A DNA stretch of 64,000 nucleotides. Origin: Geopseudomonas sagittaria. GTDB taxonomy: Bacteria; Pseudomonadota; Gammaproteobacteria; Pseudomonadales; Pseudomonadaceae. Shown here piece by piece: positions 9,738 through 18,697 of the stretch. How positions within the stretch are numbered: position 1 is the stretch's first letter; every line of letters begins with the position of its first letter. Below the pieces are notes generated by a model, which ran no database searches, had not been told where the DNA came from, and worked only from the letters and a program-made list of their open reading frames with translations. The stretch spans positions 111,456 to 175,455 of the forward strand of contig NZ_FOXM01000009.1 in NCBI RefSeq assembly GCF_900115715.1, written 5' to 3'. The position numbers and the translations under genes are program-made.

Positions 9738-10841
9738 TCATTGCGCCCGGCGCAGACGCAAGGCGGGCGCGTAGGGGGCTGGATCGACAATCGGCGCCTG
9801 CCCCAGCAGCAGGTTGGTCAGCAGCTGGCAGGACGCCGGCGCCAGCACCAGGCCATTGCGGAAATGTCCACAGTTCAGCCACAGGCCGTCATGCTCCGGC
9901 ACCGGACCGATAAACGGAATGCCGTCCGGCGAACCCGGGCGCAGACCGGCCCAGTGCTTGACCACCTCGGCGTCGGCCAGCGCCGGCAGCAGCTCGATGG
10001 CCGAGGCGCGCAGGCTCTCCAGCGCCTCCCCGGTCGGGGTCTTGTCGAAGCCTTCGTATTCCAGGGTGCTGCCGACCAGGATATGGCCGTCGCGGCGCGG
10101 GATCGCGTAGCGGCCGCCCGCCATCACCATCGCCGGCAGGAAGTCCGCCGCGCACTTGAACAGGATCATCTGCCCCTTCACCGGCTCCACCGGCAGCTCG
10201 AGACCGAGAGTCTTGAGCAACTCGCCGCTCCAGGCACCGGCCGCCACCACCACTGCATCGGCACGCAACTCGCCCTGCGCCGTGCGCACGCCTACCACTC
10301 GCCCACCCTCGCGCACGAAACCATCGACCGCACACTGCTCGCGGATCTCGACATTCGGCAGCTGCTCCAGCGCCGCGCGCAGCGACTTAAGCAGGCGCGG
10401 ATTGCGCACGTTGGCCACCCCGGCCATGTGGATCGCATGCTGGTAGCCGTGGCGCAGCACCGGCACCGCCGCTTCCACCTCAGCCATCGGCACCGCACGC
10501 AGCGGCCGCCCCTCGCGCGCGGCCCAGGCCAGCGCCTCGGCCTCGTCCTCCAGATCCAGCCAGTACAGCCCGGTGACGTGCACCTCCGGATCGACACCGC
10601 CCTCCTCGATCAGCCGCTCGCCGAGGCGCGGATAGAAATCCTGCGACCAGTGCGCCAACGCCGTCACGGCCGGACTGTAGCGCCACGGATACAGCGGCGA
10701 AACGATGCCGCCGCCGGCCCAGGACGCTTCGCTGCCGACAGCGGACTGATCGAGCAGGGTGACCTGGCAGCCGGCCTGCGCCAGCAAGCGCGCCGACTGC
10801 AGGCCGATGGCCCCGGCGCCGATGATGAGGATGTTGTGCAT
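9738..10841 (-). CDS. thiO: FAD-dependent glycine oxidase ThiO
   Basis: Oxidises glycine to dehydroglycine for the thiazole ring of thiamine. The ATG at 10841 gives 367 residues beginning HNILIIGAGAIGLQSARLLA, an FAD-binding GxGxxG Rossmann motif right at the N-terminus; an upstream TTG in the same frame is less likely. Later motifs are GSEASWAGGGIVSPLYPW, VVVAAGAWS and the C-terminal GLRPGSPDGIPFIGPVP and LNCGHFRNGLVLAP, all typical of the DAO-type ThiO/SoxB family. It lies just downstream of the pilin-operon terminator, in the same position as thiO (PA4548) next to fimT/fimU in P. aeruginosa. Confidence 0.9.
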   Translation of the reverse strand: MHNILIIGAGAIGLQSARLLAQAGCQVTLLDQSAVGSEASWAGGGIVSPLYPWRYSPAVTALAHWSQDFYPRLGERLIEEGGVDPEVHVTGLYWLDLEDEAEALAWAAREGRPLRAVPMAEVEAAVPVLRHGYQHAIHMAGVANVRNPRLLKSLRAALEQLPNVEIREQCAVDGFVREGGRVVGVRTAQGELRADAVVVAAGAWSGELLKTLGLELPVEPVKGQMILFKCAADFLPAMVMAGGRYAIPRRDGHILVGSTLEYEGFDKTPTGEALESLRASAIELLPALADAEVVKHWAGLRPGSPDGIPFIGPVPEHDGLWLNCGHFRNGLVLAPASCQLLTNLLLGQAPIVDPAPYAPALRLRRAQ

Positions 10842-10852
10842 GGGGAAGCCTA

Positions 10853-10910
10853 TTGAGAAAAACAAAGCCCGTACTACTGGCTACTGGGTTGCAGAGAGCG
10901 AGTACGGGCT
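10853..10910 (-). terminator. terminator of the minor-pilin operon
   Basis: AGCCCGTACT at 10866-10875 and AGTACGGGCT at 10901-10910 form a 10-bp perfect stem. Reading on the minus strand, the stem is followed by TTTGTTTTTC. It lies between the last pilin gene (stop 10960) and thiO (start 10841), so pil transcripts end here and thiO must have its own promoter or rely on read-through. Confidence 0.75.
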
Positions 10911-10959
10911 AGAGTTTAAGCCTTTGCGAAGGCCTTGGGTGTGCTGCACCTGAAGCTCA

Positions 10960-11517
10960 TCAGGCCGAGGGACAGCTCCCGTCCGTGGTTTTTTCTACGG
11001 AGGTACGACCGGTCGCAGAGATGGTCACCACGCGTTCCTGACTCCCTGCGCTCGGACTTGCTCGACAGATTCGCAAGGTAGTCTGCGTGGCCCCCACCCC
11101 GGAGGGCCTGAAAGCAATGCTGGTGACGTCATCGACAGCAGTAACCCGGTAACCAGCAGCCAGAGACTGTTGCTGGTGGATAACAGTCGCACCTTGCAAA
11201 ACTATCCAACCCTGTTCCCAGCTGCCGCTATTTGCACAACTCGTACCATTGGCGGACATGCAGAGGGTCACATCCCTGTTACGTTTGATCGCCTCACTGC
11301 GGGCCAACTGGGCACTGGCCACTAGGCTGGTGCCATAACTGCGCAATCTGCTGCTCAGCGAAAACTCGCTGAAGGATGGAATGGCAATCCCCATCAGGAC
11401 TGCCAGTACCGCGATGGTGACCATCAGCTCAATCAGCGTGAAGGCTCGCTGTCGTCTCCGTGAGCGCCCAGGCACCGTGGAGCCCTGAGCGGCATAGCGC
11501 TCCAATCGACAGATCAT
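10960..11517 (-). CDS. type IV minor pilin, FimU/GspH-like
   Basis: Pseudopilin-class minor pilin of the type IV pilus tip complex. The ATG at 11517 overlaps the pilY1 stop (ATGA). A leader of about 25 residues ends RRQRA before FTLIELMVTIAVLAVLMGIAIP, so the residue before the cleavage site is alanine rather than the usual glycine; +5 glutamate is present. The remainder carries a GspH-type domain with SYGTSLVASAQLARSEAIKR and paired cysteines (LCMSANGTSCA). Total length is 185 residues. It is the last gene of the operon; in P. aeruginosa the FimU gene comes first. Confidence 0.82.
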   Translation of the reverse strand: MICRLERYAAQGSTVPGRSRRRQRAFTLIELMVTIAVLAVLMGIAIPSFSEFSLSSRLRSYGTSLVASAQLARSEAIKRNRDVTLCMSANGTSCANSGSWEQGWIVLQGATVIHQQQSLAAGYRVTAVDDVTSIAFRPSGVGATQTTLRICRASPSAGSQERVVTISATGRTSVEKTTDGSCPSA

Positions 11518-14500
11518 GGCAATGGATCCTGCTGGTCTTCGATATTCCAATAAACCTTGGCTCGGGGTTGTCCTGCCACGTTAGGGGCTGGTGCCTCCCC
11601 CCCCTGCAAAGGCGACTCTGGGTTCGAGCCAATCACGAAGGGAACAGTCGTTCCATCGTCAAGAGTAACCATGCCGGCCACTGGCGACGGCGGCAGACCA
11701 CCGCCAGCGATCTCCTCGAAGCGCAAGCCGGTACCATTCAGGCTCTTGGCATTGGTGTAGTCGATGTTATACACACTTGCAGTGCCCAGGGTCGGGCACT
11801 GGCCGGGCTGGTAATGTTCAGGGATGTGGGTACTAAACGTGACCACCCCGTAGACGGTGATTGCCGAGGTAACCACCTGCTCATCATTACGTAGCTCAAG
11901 GTACCAGCCTTTCTTGGTGTTCACGACACTCTCGGTGGGCGAATCGGCAGTCGCGCCTATCGGGTACAGCGAGTCCAAGCAGATGACAGAAGGCTCGCCA
12001 TCAGGAACCGAACAGGTACTACGCTCACTGCTCAGCCAGTTGGTATCGGTCGGGATATCACGAACCATGTAGAAATGGTTCGCCACCGTGGTAGCTGCAC
12101 TAGCCACGCCCTCGTCATTATTTTCCAAGGGCTTTTCGCGATCACCCGAGCCGACCAACACATAGTAGGTGTTGCCGTCCACCACCACATCGGGGGCGAA
12201 CATGAACTTGCGGTTGGCATTGCAGGAAGCCAGCGAGTCGCACCCCAGCGCAGCGATCCGGGTCATGCTCCAGTTGTCCTCGGTGGACTCGCCAATGGTG
12301 ATCCGGTAGACATTGCCGCCAAGATCGGCAGCATAGGCGTACTGGGTCATACCGTTGCTTCCGGTCACCAGGGTCACATCGCCAACCACCCCTCGCTCGG
12401 TCTCGAAAGCCCTGACGACATCGCCCGAATCGGCGTCCAGGATGTAGATCTGGTTGCCTTTGGATGAAGCACTGCAATTATGGTTTTGGGTGCCATTATC
12501 GAAGTCCTCGCAGACATCGTAACCGCCGCCCATGATCAGCAGAGGAGCGGCCCCTGCCTCATAGCCCTGCGCCAGGAACGGCTTGGCCGACGACCAGGTC
12601 TGACCGATATCGCTGAGTCCCGTGGTGCAGCCGGTATCGCTGGCCACATCCGGGCTGGGGCAGCCGATCCGCCACTTCAGGCTCGGCGAGGCTGGATTGT
12701 CCACGTCAAAGGCATACAGAGCGCGACCTCCGCGACGCATGGCCGCATACAGCCAGGCATCGCTACTGTCCTTGTGGGCGGTAACCGGACCATCGAAGCC
12801 GTAACGCTTGGGCTCAGGTGTAGGGAGCCCCGTGACTACAGGAAAATTGGGGAAGTCGATGCCTACTTCGTTGTCGCGAATCCGCTTGATATGCGGATAG
12901 AACTCCGGCGGCATGAATGACCACAACTCTCGACCAGGCTCCAGCCCACCGATAGCGCCCTCACCATCACGGTTGCCATTGACGGCGCGCAGCAGGCCAT
13001 CGTTGCCGCCGTAGAACACCACGACTTCCTTGCTGGTATCACTACCGAAGTTGATCGCCACCGGGCGGGAATGCACCACGTCACCATGTACCGATGGACG
13101 CATCGTGCTTGTCGTGGTGTACACCCGGCCATCAGAAAACTCGCTGTCAGCACCGGCATCGGCCCCGCGCGCCCAGTTGATCAGTGCCGTGCGCTCAGTC
13201 GCAGTTACCGTGGCCCCCAGCTCCGCAGCAGTCACACTGTGACTGGTATCGAACTGGTCTAGTAGACCGACCGCCGGAGCCGGGGGCGTCGTGCAGTCGC
13301 TTTGGGTGCAGGCCAGAACATTGCGCGTCGTGGCATTGGCCAGGAGCAGCGAACCGCCAGTGCGCAACTTGTAGCCCTGGGCGCCCTTTTCCACGACGTT
13401 GCCGTCCGGATAGTCTGCTTGTGCGGAGCCGGATACCGCCATACACCCCCCCGCCTTGCCTTCCGGCACCTTGCTCCAGTAGGGCAGGGTCGCGTCGCCC
13501 CAATAATTCGCTGGGGTGGTCGTTTTGGGCGTCCAGAAGCTGCGGGCGCACTCGGTCACGAAGCCCGTCGAGCTGTTGATCGCCGATGCACCATCGGCAT
13601 CCTGCAACACCAGCTCGCCACCGGAGAGGCCCATCTTGTACTGCTTGAGGTTGCCAGCCCAGCGCGGCAAGGCATTCTCATCGGGACGGAACATACCGAC
13701 GAACACCTGATTGAGATAGGTGCCCTGGGTGTTGACACTGACCGGCAGGCTGACCGAGGCAAACACGCTGCTGACCGACTTGATCTCGGACAGCGCAGTC
13801 TGCAGCGCCACCGCGATCGCATCTTCATTGGTGGCAGCGAAGTACCCTCCCCCGCCAACGTCCCCCATGCTGCGCAGCAGCTTCTCGTGCGCAGCGCTGG
13901 GCTTGGCATTGTAGACATCGATGGTGTAGGTGACTACATTCTGGAAACCAGGCGCCGGGCTGACATCGGTCTGGTACATGAAACGCGCCATTTCGTCGGC
14001 ATAACGGACATCGGAAGACGAGGTCGGATAGATCTGCTGGGTGGGATCCTCACCCACGTTGCGCAGCAAGGTTGCCGCATCCGACTCCGTCGGCCCCGGC
14101 CAGCCATTGCCGATCAGGATCACGTAGTTCTTCGCCTTGCAGACCTCCTCGGTGGGGGCCGCTGGTTTGTAGGTGGTCTGCGCCAGATCGGCAAAAGCCA
14201 AAGGGTCCCGCTTCGCGAATACTGCATCGCCCGAATAACGGTACGACCCGAAATGGGTGGAGTTGCGCGGCTGGCTCCCACCCTCGATATCGCTATAGGC
14301 TTCAGCGATACGGGTATGACCACCGAAGTACTTGAATACCTCGAACATCGCCCGGTCATAGCCGACCGAAGAGGAAACCTTTTCCGAGGGATCCTGAAAG
14401 TTGGCCAGAATATGATCAATCTTTCTGATAAATTCCACCCGATTGGCCCAGGTCATTTCCATGACTCGGGAGCGCACATAGCCACCGTCAGGGATCTGTC

Positions 14501-14804
14501 CACTACCCTCGTTGAGCATCATCAGGCCGATATTGACCTTGGCATCCTCGTTAGCGGGGGCCAACCCAGAGACAACTCGCTTGATGGCCCGCAACTCGGA
14601 CTCACCCTGCGCACTACCATCGGGCCACTGCTGACTCTGGGCCGCCCAGTTGGCCGAGTTGTCGAGCAAAATGATCACATTGGGATAATCACTGCCGGAC
14701 AGGGATTCGGCCCCGACAAACAGGTCGATATCCTCGGCTACGGCGCCAGCGCTGGCCGCCAGCAGCGCGACCGCCAAGAGGGTTTTCCTGAATCGATTTA
14801 TCAT
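11514..14804 (-). CDS. pilY1: PilY1-type type IV pilus tip adhesin/assembly factor
   Basis: Large exported protein that caps the pilus with the minor pilins and takes part in adhesion and surface sensing. The ATG at 14804 has AAGGAA upstream and gives 1,096 residues, close to the 1,161 I recall for P. aeruginosa PilY1. A signal peptide (RKTLLAVALLAASAGAVAED) is followed by a von Willebrand-like domain starting NVIILLDNSAN, a variant of the DxSxS metal site. The C-terminal half is the conserved PilY beta-propeller: VVVFYGGNDGLLRAVNG, YAAMRRGGRALYAFDVDNP, YILDADSGDVVRAFET and AYAADLGGNVYRI. It lies between pilX and the fimU-like gene. Confidence 0.93.
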   Translation of the reverse strand: MINRFRKTLLAVALLAASAGAVAEDIDLFVGAESLSGSDYPNVIILLDNSANWAAQSQQWPDGSAQGESELRAIKRVVSGLAPANEDAKVNIGLMMLNEGSGQIPDGGYVRSRVMEMTWANRVEFIRKIDHILANFQDPSEKVSSSVGYDRAMFEVFKYFGGHTRIAEAYSDIEGGSQPRNSTHFGSYRYSGDAVFAKRDPLAFADLAQTTYKPAAPTEEVCKAKNYVILIGNGWPGPTESDAATLLRNVGEDPTQQIYPTSSSDVRYADEMARFMYQTDVSPAPGFQNVVTYTIDVYNAKPSAAHEKLLRSMGDVGGGGYFAATNEDAIAVALQTALSEIKSVSSVFASVSLPVSVNTQGTYLNQVFVGMFRPDENALPRWAGNLKQYKMGLSGGELVLQDADGASAINSSTGFVTECARSFWTPKTTTPANYWGDATLPYWSKVPEGKAGGCMAVSGSAQADYPDGNVVEKGAQGYKLRTGGSLLLANATTRNVLACTQSDCTTPPAPAVGLLDQFDTSHSVTAAELGATVTATERTALINWARGADAGADSEFSDGRVYTTTSTMRPSVHGDVVHSRPVAINFGSDTSKEVVVFYGGNDGLLRAVNGNRDGEGAIGGLEPGRELWSFMPPEFYPHIKRIRDNEVGIDFPNFPVVTGLPTPEPKRYGFDGPVTAHKDSSDAWLYAAMRRGGRALYAFDVDNPASPSLKWRIGCPSPDVASDTGCTTGLSDIGQTWSSAKPFLAQGYEAGAAPLLIMGGGYDVCEDFDNGTQNHNCSASSKGNQIYILDADSGDVVRAFETERGVVGDVTLVTGSNGMTQYAYAADLGGNVYRITIGESTEDNWSMTRIAALGCDSLASCNANRKFMFAPDVVVDGNTYYVLVGSGDREKPLENNDEGVASAATTVANHFYMVRDIPTDTNWLSSERSTCSVPDGEPSVICLDSLYPIGATADSPTESVVNTKKGWYLELRNDEQVVTSAITVYGVVTFSTHIPEHYQPGQCPTLGTASVYNIDYTNAKSLNGTGLRFEEIAGGGLPPSPVAGMVTLDDGTTVPFVIGSNPESPLQGGEAPAPNVAGQPRAKVYWNIEDQQDPLP

Positions 14805-14856
14805 TCTTGATTCCTTCGAAGTCCTTGTGAACGCATTACAGGAAAATATCGACTCA

Positions 14857-15354
14857 TCACGCTGGCGTCGGACAGTTACTGTTGTTTTTCTGGGCCTCGG
14901 AGAGCAACACCCGGAGTCCCGAGCGCACCACCACCGCTGCACCACTTACAGGATCGCTCACGGTAGCGGTGATATCCCACACCGTGTTCCACGTATAGCT
15001 GGTCACGACCAGCAACTGGGCACTACTGGGGGCAGTTACATCGGCCATGGAGGCATTCACGCAAACCGGAGCAGCAATCTGAACCGTATAGTCGCTGACA
15101 TCATCATTATTGAGATCGACATTGATAGTGCTCGCAGCTGGAGTGCTGGAAAAATCATCACTGGCAACCAACTCGATAGCCATATTGGCCGCTGCAACTG
15201 CCTCGTCGCGACTTTGCATATTGGCTACCGCTTTCAGATTGGTACCACTCATCATGAAAGCGCTGCTGACCATCAAAGTGAACAGCAGCAACATGATCAG
15301 CCCCACGATCAAGGTCGCGCCACGCTGGTTACGGGGCATGAAATTCCGTCTCAT
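14857..15354 (-). CDS. pilX: minor pilin PilX
   Basis: Minor pilin of the type IV pilus priming complex, 165 residues. The N-terminus MRRNFMPRNQRG precedes ATLIVGLIMLLLFTLMVSSAF, the PilX-type class III leader and membrane helix, which characteristically lacks glutamate at +5. The rest has a PilX C-terminal region with one paired cysteine set (VCVNAS and NCPTPA). The ATG at 15354 overlaps the pilW stop codon; a second ATG five codons later would also keep the leader. It lies 52 bases before pilY1. Confidence 0.87.
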   Translation of the reverse strand: MRRNFMPRNQRGATLIVGLIMLLLFTLMVSSAFMMSGTNLKAVANMQSRDEAVAAANMAIELVASDDFSSTPAASTINVDLNNDDVSDYTVQIAAPVCVNASMADVTAPSSAQLLVVTSYTWNTVWDITATVSDPVSGAAVVVRSGLRVLLSEAQKNNSNCPTPA

Positions 15355-16850
15355 GGTGTCTCCCTGCGTCCGGAAACATTGTTAAGGCGAACCGTGCTGG
15401 AGAATACATGGCGCTTGAACCCGTCATTGAAGGGGCCCAGCGTTGTACTGCCCAGCGTATAGGTTTTGGTATCCACATGCCCGCGCGATGGCTCTCGGCT
15501 TCGCACAAGAACATACAGCTTCACGGCCACAGCATCCTCAAGGTCATCGGCGGTACAAACCGTAGCTGCCGGCTCGGTTGACGGAGCGGTGTTATCTACC
15601 GCTCGATCCTCAGTCGGGCACCTGACGAACCTGTCGGGAGCGCCATCCCCTCGATTGGTCGCTGTCGTCTTGTTGTCGGAATCGGTCCAGGTAACCGCTT
15701 CAGAGTAGTCCACATCGGCGCCTGTTCCGGTCTTGCTTATGTCATCGATGCCAACCTCTACCCGGAACCCCTCGACCCCCTCGATCAGAGGCTGTGCTGG
15801 CAATTGCTGCGGATCGCCACCACCGCTTGGTACACCGAATGAGGAGCGCATCAGCGTCGGGATTCCATCTCCGGAACTTACTGCATAATCACGAATATAA
15901 TAAATATTCGAGATGAACCGGCGTTTGGGGGCGACCTCATTGCAAGCGCTCCCTGACTTAAGATTCAACCCTGCGGTATCCAGCACATAAGAAGGCACAT
16001 AGTAGGTAGCCCCCAAGGCAGGCTGCGTCTCCCATGGCGATACCACTGCCCGCCTAGTAGGGCCTTCGTAATCGACGATTGACCTCATCTGACCCGCACC
16101 AACACCATTCATGACATATACATTCATGCCGTTATAGATATCATTAACGCCCGACGCCAATGCGGACAAGTTGATGGCATCGGGCTCTGCGCCCTGGACC
16201 CCGCCAAAGCTATCCTGGACACACCAGGAGTTCTGAAAATACAGCTCGCCGTCAACTTCCGGGCAATTCGAATTGGCTTCCCCGTTATCTACACAGGTAT
16301 CGGCATGGCGAACCACCAGGAGATCTGTATTCGCCTGCTGATTGGTCAGGCTGCAACTTGCAGGAGCCGCGTCATAGACCTGAACCGGGATACTCAGCAG
16401 GTTACTGCGATGGACAAGCTTGGCTGAGCTATCGTTTGGACTGGAAGGAGTCTTCCCCCATTCAGCATATGGCCGGCACGGGTCTGGAACGCCAGTTGGT
16501 CGCTCCGGAATAGCGGGGTAAGCTCCTGTATCCACGGCAATACCAAGAGCCGCTTCATCCAGCGTGACCGTGTCAGCCGCCGAAGTAAGGTCGTCAAACT
16601 CAGGAACGAATCCGTCCCAAAATCCGGCATGCGCAAGATCTTTCTGCAGCACCTGAATAACAAAACGTCCATTCTCAACCAAAACATTGGTCCTGGCCAT
16701 TTCATCATTGGTACGACTTACATTCAGGTAGAGCGTCAATATCGCAACCATGATCAACATGCCGATAGCAGATGCGACCATCAACTCGACAAGATTGAAG
16801 CCTGCCTGGGTGCGCAAGCTGAAAAATCGCCCAATAGAAGTCTTATTCAT
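15351..16850 (-). CDS. pilW: minor pilin PilW, extended form
   Basis: Minor pilin of the type IV pilus tip. The ATG at 16850 overlaps the pilV stop (ATGA). A short leader ends TQAG before FNLVELMVASAIGMLIMVAILTLY, a class III N-methylation motif with glutamate at +5, then ENGRFVIQVLQKDLAHAGFWDG, the PilW-family block. The protein is 499 residues, far longer than the roughly 270 residues I recall for P. aeruginosa PilW; the additional sequence lies in the C-terminal two thirds and contains many cysteines. The middle of the gene is visibly richer in A and T than its surroundings. Confidence 0.85.
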   Translation of the reverse strand: MNKTSIGRFFSLRTQAGFNLVELMVASAIGMLIMVAILTLYLNVSRTNDEMARTNVLVENGRFVIQVLQKDLAHAGFWDGFVPEFDDLTSAADTVTLDEAALGIAVDTGAYPAIPERPTGVPDPCRPYAEWGKTPSSPNDSSAKLVHRSNLLSIPVQVYDAAPASCSLTNQQANTDLLVVRHADTCVDNGEANSNCPEVDGELYFQNSWCVQDSFGGVQGAEPDAINLSALASGVNDIYNGMNVYVMNGVGAGQMRSIVDYEGPTRRAVVSPWETQPALGATYYVPSYVLDTAGLNLKSGSACNEVAPKRRFISNIYYIRDYAVSSGDGIPTLMRSSFGVPSGGGDPQQLPAQPLIEGVEGFRVEVGIDDISKTGTGADVDYSEAVTWTDSDNKTTATNRGDGAPDRFVRCPTEDRAVDNTAPSTEPAATVCTADDLEDAVAVKLYVLVRSREPSRGHVDTKTYTLGSTTLGPFNDGFKRHVFSSTVRLNNVSGRRETP

Positions 16851-17413
16851 AGATCGGCAATCCGCACGATGGTGGTCACAACACGTCGACACAAATCATT
16901 GGTACAGGCCGAATCCGTACCGCCATCATATTCACCGGCTCCGCAAGCAACACTAGCGGGCGGCGCCGAAATCGGCCCCATGCCCTGCCAGGCAACTGTA
17001 ATCAGGTATTCGCCACTTCCCAGTGACTCGACACAGCCGCGCCCGCCAATCATTGCGCCCATCTTGGCGTTGCCAATGCTCTCAGCCGCACCCTGCAACG
17101 CCTGGCACCACTCGGCGCGATCAATTTCCTGGCGAGTACTCAACGCAGAGGGGCAGGTCATAGCGGCACCCAAGGGGGTGGCACTGGTAGTTTCATAGTC
17201 AGCCGCCCGGTTGCGATTGGTCGCGACCCGATTGGCCATGTCGTTGAGCAACAACAGCGCTTGCGAGCGCTGGTAGGCCTCCATTTCCGACATCTGTAGA
17301 CGCGACTGCAGGCCGGCCACACCGAGCAGGCCAATGGAAAGGATCAGGATGGTCACCATGACCTCGATCAGCGATACCCCTCTCTGCCGACGCGAACCCG
17401 ACGATCGTTTCAT
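16847..17413 (-). CDS. pilV: minor pilin PilV
   Basis: Type IV pilus minor pilin of 188 residues. The leader MKRSSGSRRQRG precedes VSLIEVMVTILILSIGLLGVA, the standard prepilin-peptidase site with glycine at -1 and glutamate at +5; the following AGLQSRLQ and ALLLLNDMANR are typical of PilV. Start at the ATG at 17413, one base after the pilE stop codon region, with GGGAAG upstream; a GTG three codons earlier is the alternative. The body contains several cysteines (MTCPSAL, EWCQALQG, GRGCVES). Confidence 0.88.
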   Translation of the reverse strand: MKRSSGSRRQRGVSLIEVMVTILILSIGLLGVAGLQSRLQMSEMEAYQRSQALLLLNDMANRVATNRNRAADYETTSATPLGAAMTCPSALSTRQEIDRAEWCQALQGAAESIGNAKMGAMIGGRGCVESLGSGEYLITVAWQGMGPISAPPASVACGAGEYDGGTDSACTNDLCRRVVTTIVRIADL

Positions 17414-17415
17414 GC

Positions 17416-17838
17416 TTACCACTTCCCTGTCGGCCCCTTGACCCCTTCGCTGTTGAGCGTCAGGTCGCCATCGCTGGCCTGCGCGCCCGTCGAGTCAAAG
17501 GTGATGGTGTAAGTTGGCATAGAGCCGGTACCCAAGGTGATGTCGTAGCTGTAGTGGCTGCTGACATCACTAGGCAGCGCATACCCCGAAGCCTCCAGCT
17601 GGGTCTTGCTCGCATAGCTGCGATTGGCCAACAGGTATTGCTGTTGGCGGTTGGCGATATCCATCATCTGCGACTGCGCCGCCGAGCGGTGCCCGCGGAT
17701 GACGTACTGCTGATAACTCGGATAGGCGATGGCGGCCAGGATGCCGATGATCGCCACCGTGATCATCAGTTCGATGAGGGTGAATCCACACTGTCTTTTC
17801 CGTTCCACTTCGCCACCTGTTGCGATCCGGGTATTCAT
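17416..17838 (-). CDS. pilE: minor pilin PilE
   Basis: Type IV minor pilin, first gene of the operon. The cleavage site is QCG before [22 protein letters not shown], followed by [28 protein letters not shown], the PilE-type helix. The protein is 140 residues from the ATG at 17838. That start has no clear ribosome-binding site, while a GTG at 17808 with AGGTGG upstream would give a short eight-residue leader more like those of other pilins and may be the true start. Downstream pilV starts almost immediately, so the five genes form one transcript. The promoter is probably within the gap at 17839-18166. Confidence 0.88.
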   Translation of the reverse strand: MNTRIATGGEVERKRQCGFTLIELMITVAIIGILAAIAYPSYQQYVIRGHRSAAQSQMMDIANRQQQYLLANRSYASKTQLEASGYALPSDVSSHYSYDITLGTGSMPTYTITFDSTGAQASDGDLTLNSEGVKGPTGKW

Positions 17839-18116
17839 TGGGGGGTGAGTCTGCCATCTGTTGCGTTTGCGGAGCTTGATCGAGCCGGCATTATCGTCGA
17901 CTGCTTGCCAAGTCCTCGTTGATCCGTGACATGCGCACCGGTTGAGCCTCTGCCGCGGATGATTGCACTCATCCGAAATGAACGAGAGCCTGCAGTCGAC
18001 CGCCGGTTCTTTTGCCCTCTTGGCTGGCAAGTCACTGTGAAGCAGTGCAAGTTTTCGGCAGGGCTGGCTCAGAGTTACGAACGACGGCATGCCCGTTTGG
18101 CTAACATCCGACGCAC

Positions 18117-18164
18117 CTCCCGCAGGACGCGGGAGCTCCCTCTCAGCCAGGCAAGGATGCCAGG
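18117..18164 (+). promoter_or_regulatory. two GGA-loop hairpins in the fimT leader (candidate RsmA/CsrA sites)
   Basis: Hairpin 1 (18117-18135) has a perfect 7-bp stem, CTCCCGC with GCGGGAG, around the loop AGGAC. Hairpin 2 (18147-18164) has a CCAGGC/GCCAGG stem with one mismatch around the hexaloop AAGGAT; the core CAAGGATG fits the CANGGANG consensus of RsmA/CsrA exactly and contains the fimT Shine-Dalgarno sequence. Paired GGA loops, one over the ribosome-binding site, are the classical arrangement for translational repression. The rest of the 328-base pilE-fimT gap holds no gene that I can see. Confidence 0.5.
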
Positions 18165-18166
18165 TC

Positions 18167-18682
18167 ATGCCCAAGCAAGATCGCGGTTTCACACTTATCG
18201 AAGCCATGGTGGTGATCGCGTTGCTGGCCATTCTGGCCAGCATTGCCACGCCCGGTTTCACGCAGATGATCCACGCCCAGCAGCTACGCAGCGCCAGCAT
18301 CGACCTGGCGCTGGCCTTCACCACTGCCCGCCATGAGGCGATCACCCGGCAGCGGCCGGTGCTGATCGACAACGGGGATGGCGAGTGGGCCAGTGGCTGG
18401 CAGATCTTCGTCGACCAGAATGCGAATGGCATCCTCGACGAGGGGGAGCTGGTGTTGCGCACGGGTGATGCCAGCGCAGCAGGCGTGCGGATCAGCGGCA
18501 ACACCCCGGTGAGCCGCTATGTGCGCTACATGCCGACGGGCGTGGCGAAACTACAGAGCGGCGCCTGGCAGGCCGGCACCATCACCCTGTGCCATAACGA
18601 CGGGCAGCAGGCAGTACGCAAACTGGTACTCAGCCCGGCTGGCCGGCTGCGTACGGTCAAGGAAGCGGCGGGCAGTTGCTGA
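18167..18682 (+). CDS. fimT: type IV minor pilin FimT
   Basis: Minor pilin with a GspH domain; FimT proteins have been linked to DNA binding and uptake in naturally competent bacteria. The ATG at 18167 with AAGGA upstream gives 171 residues: leader MPKQDRG, then [23 protein letters not shown] with glutamate at +5. The GspH block [19 protein letters not shown] and the [18 protein letters not shown] loop follow; the C-terminus has a possible disulfide pair (LCHNDG and GSC). It is alone on the plus strand, divergent from pilE and convergent with ispH, whereas in P. aeruginosa fimT and fimU are adjacent. Confidence 0.88.
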   Translation: MPKQDRGFTLIEAMVVIALLAILASIATPGFTQMIHAQQLRSASIDLALAFTTARHEAITRQRPVLIDNGDGEWASGWQIFVDQNANGILDEGELVLRTGDASAAGVRISGNTPVSRYVRYMPTGVAKLQSGAWQAGTITLCHNDGQQAVRKLVLSPAGRLRTVKEAAGSC

Positions 18683-18697
18683 CCGCCGCCGACCCCA

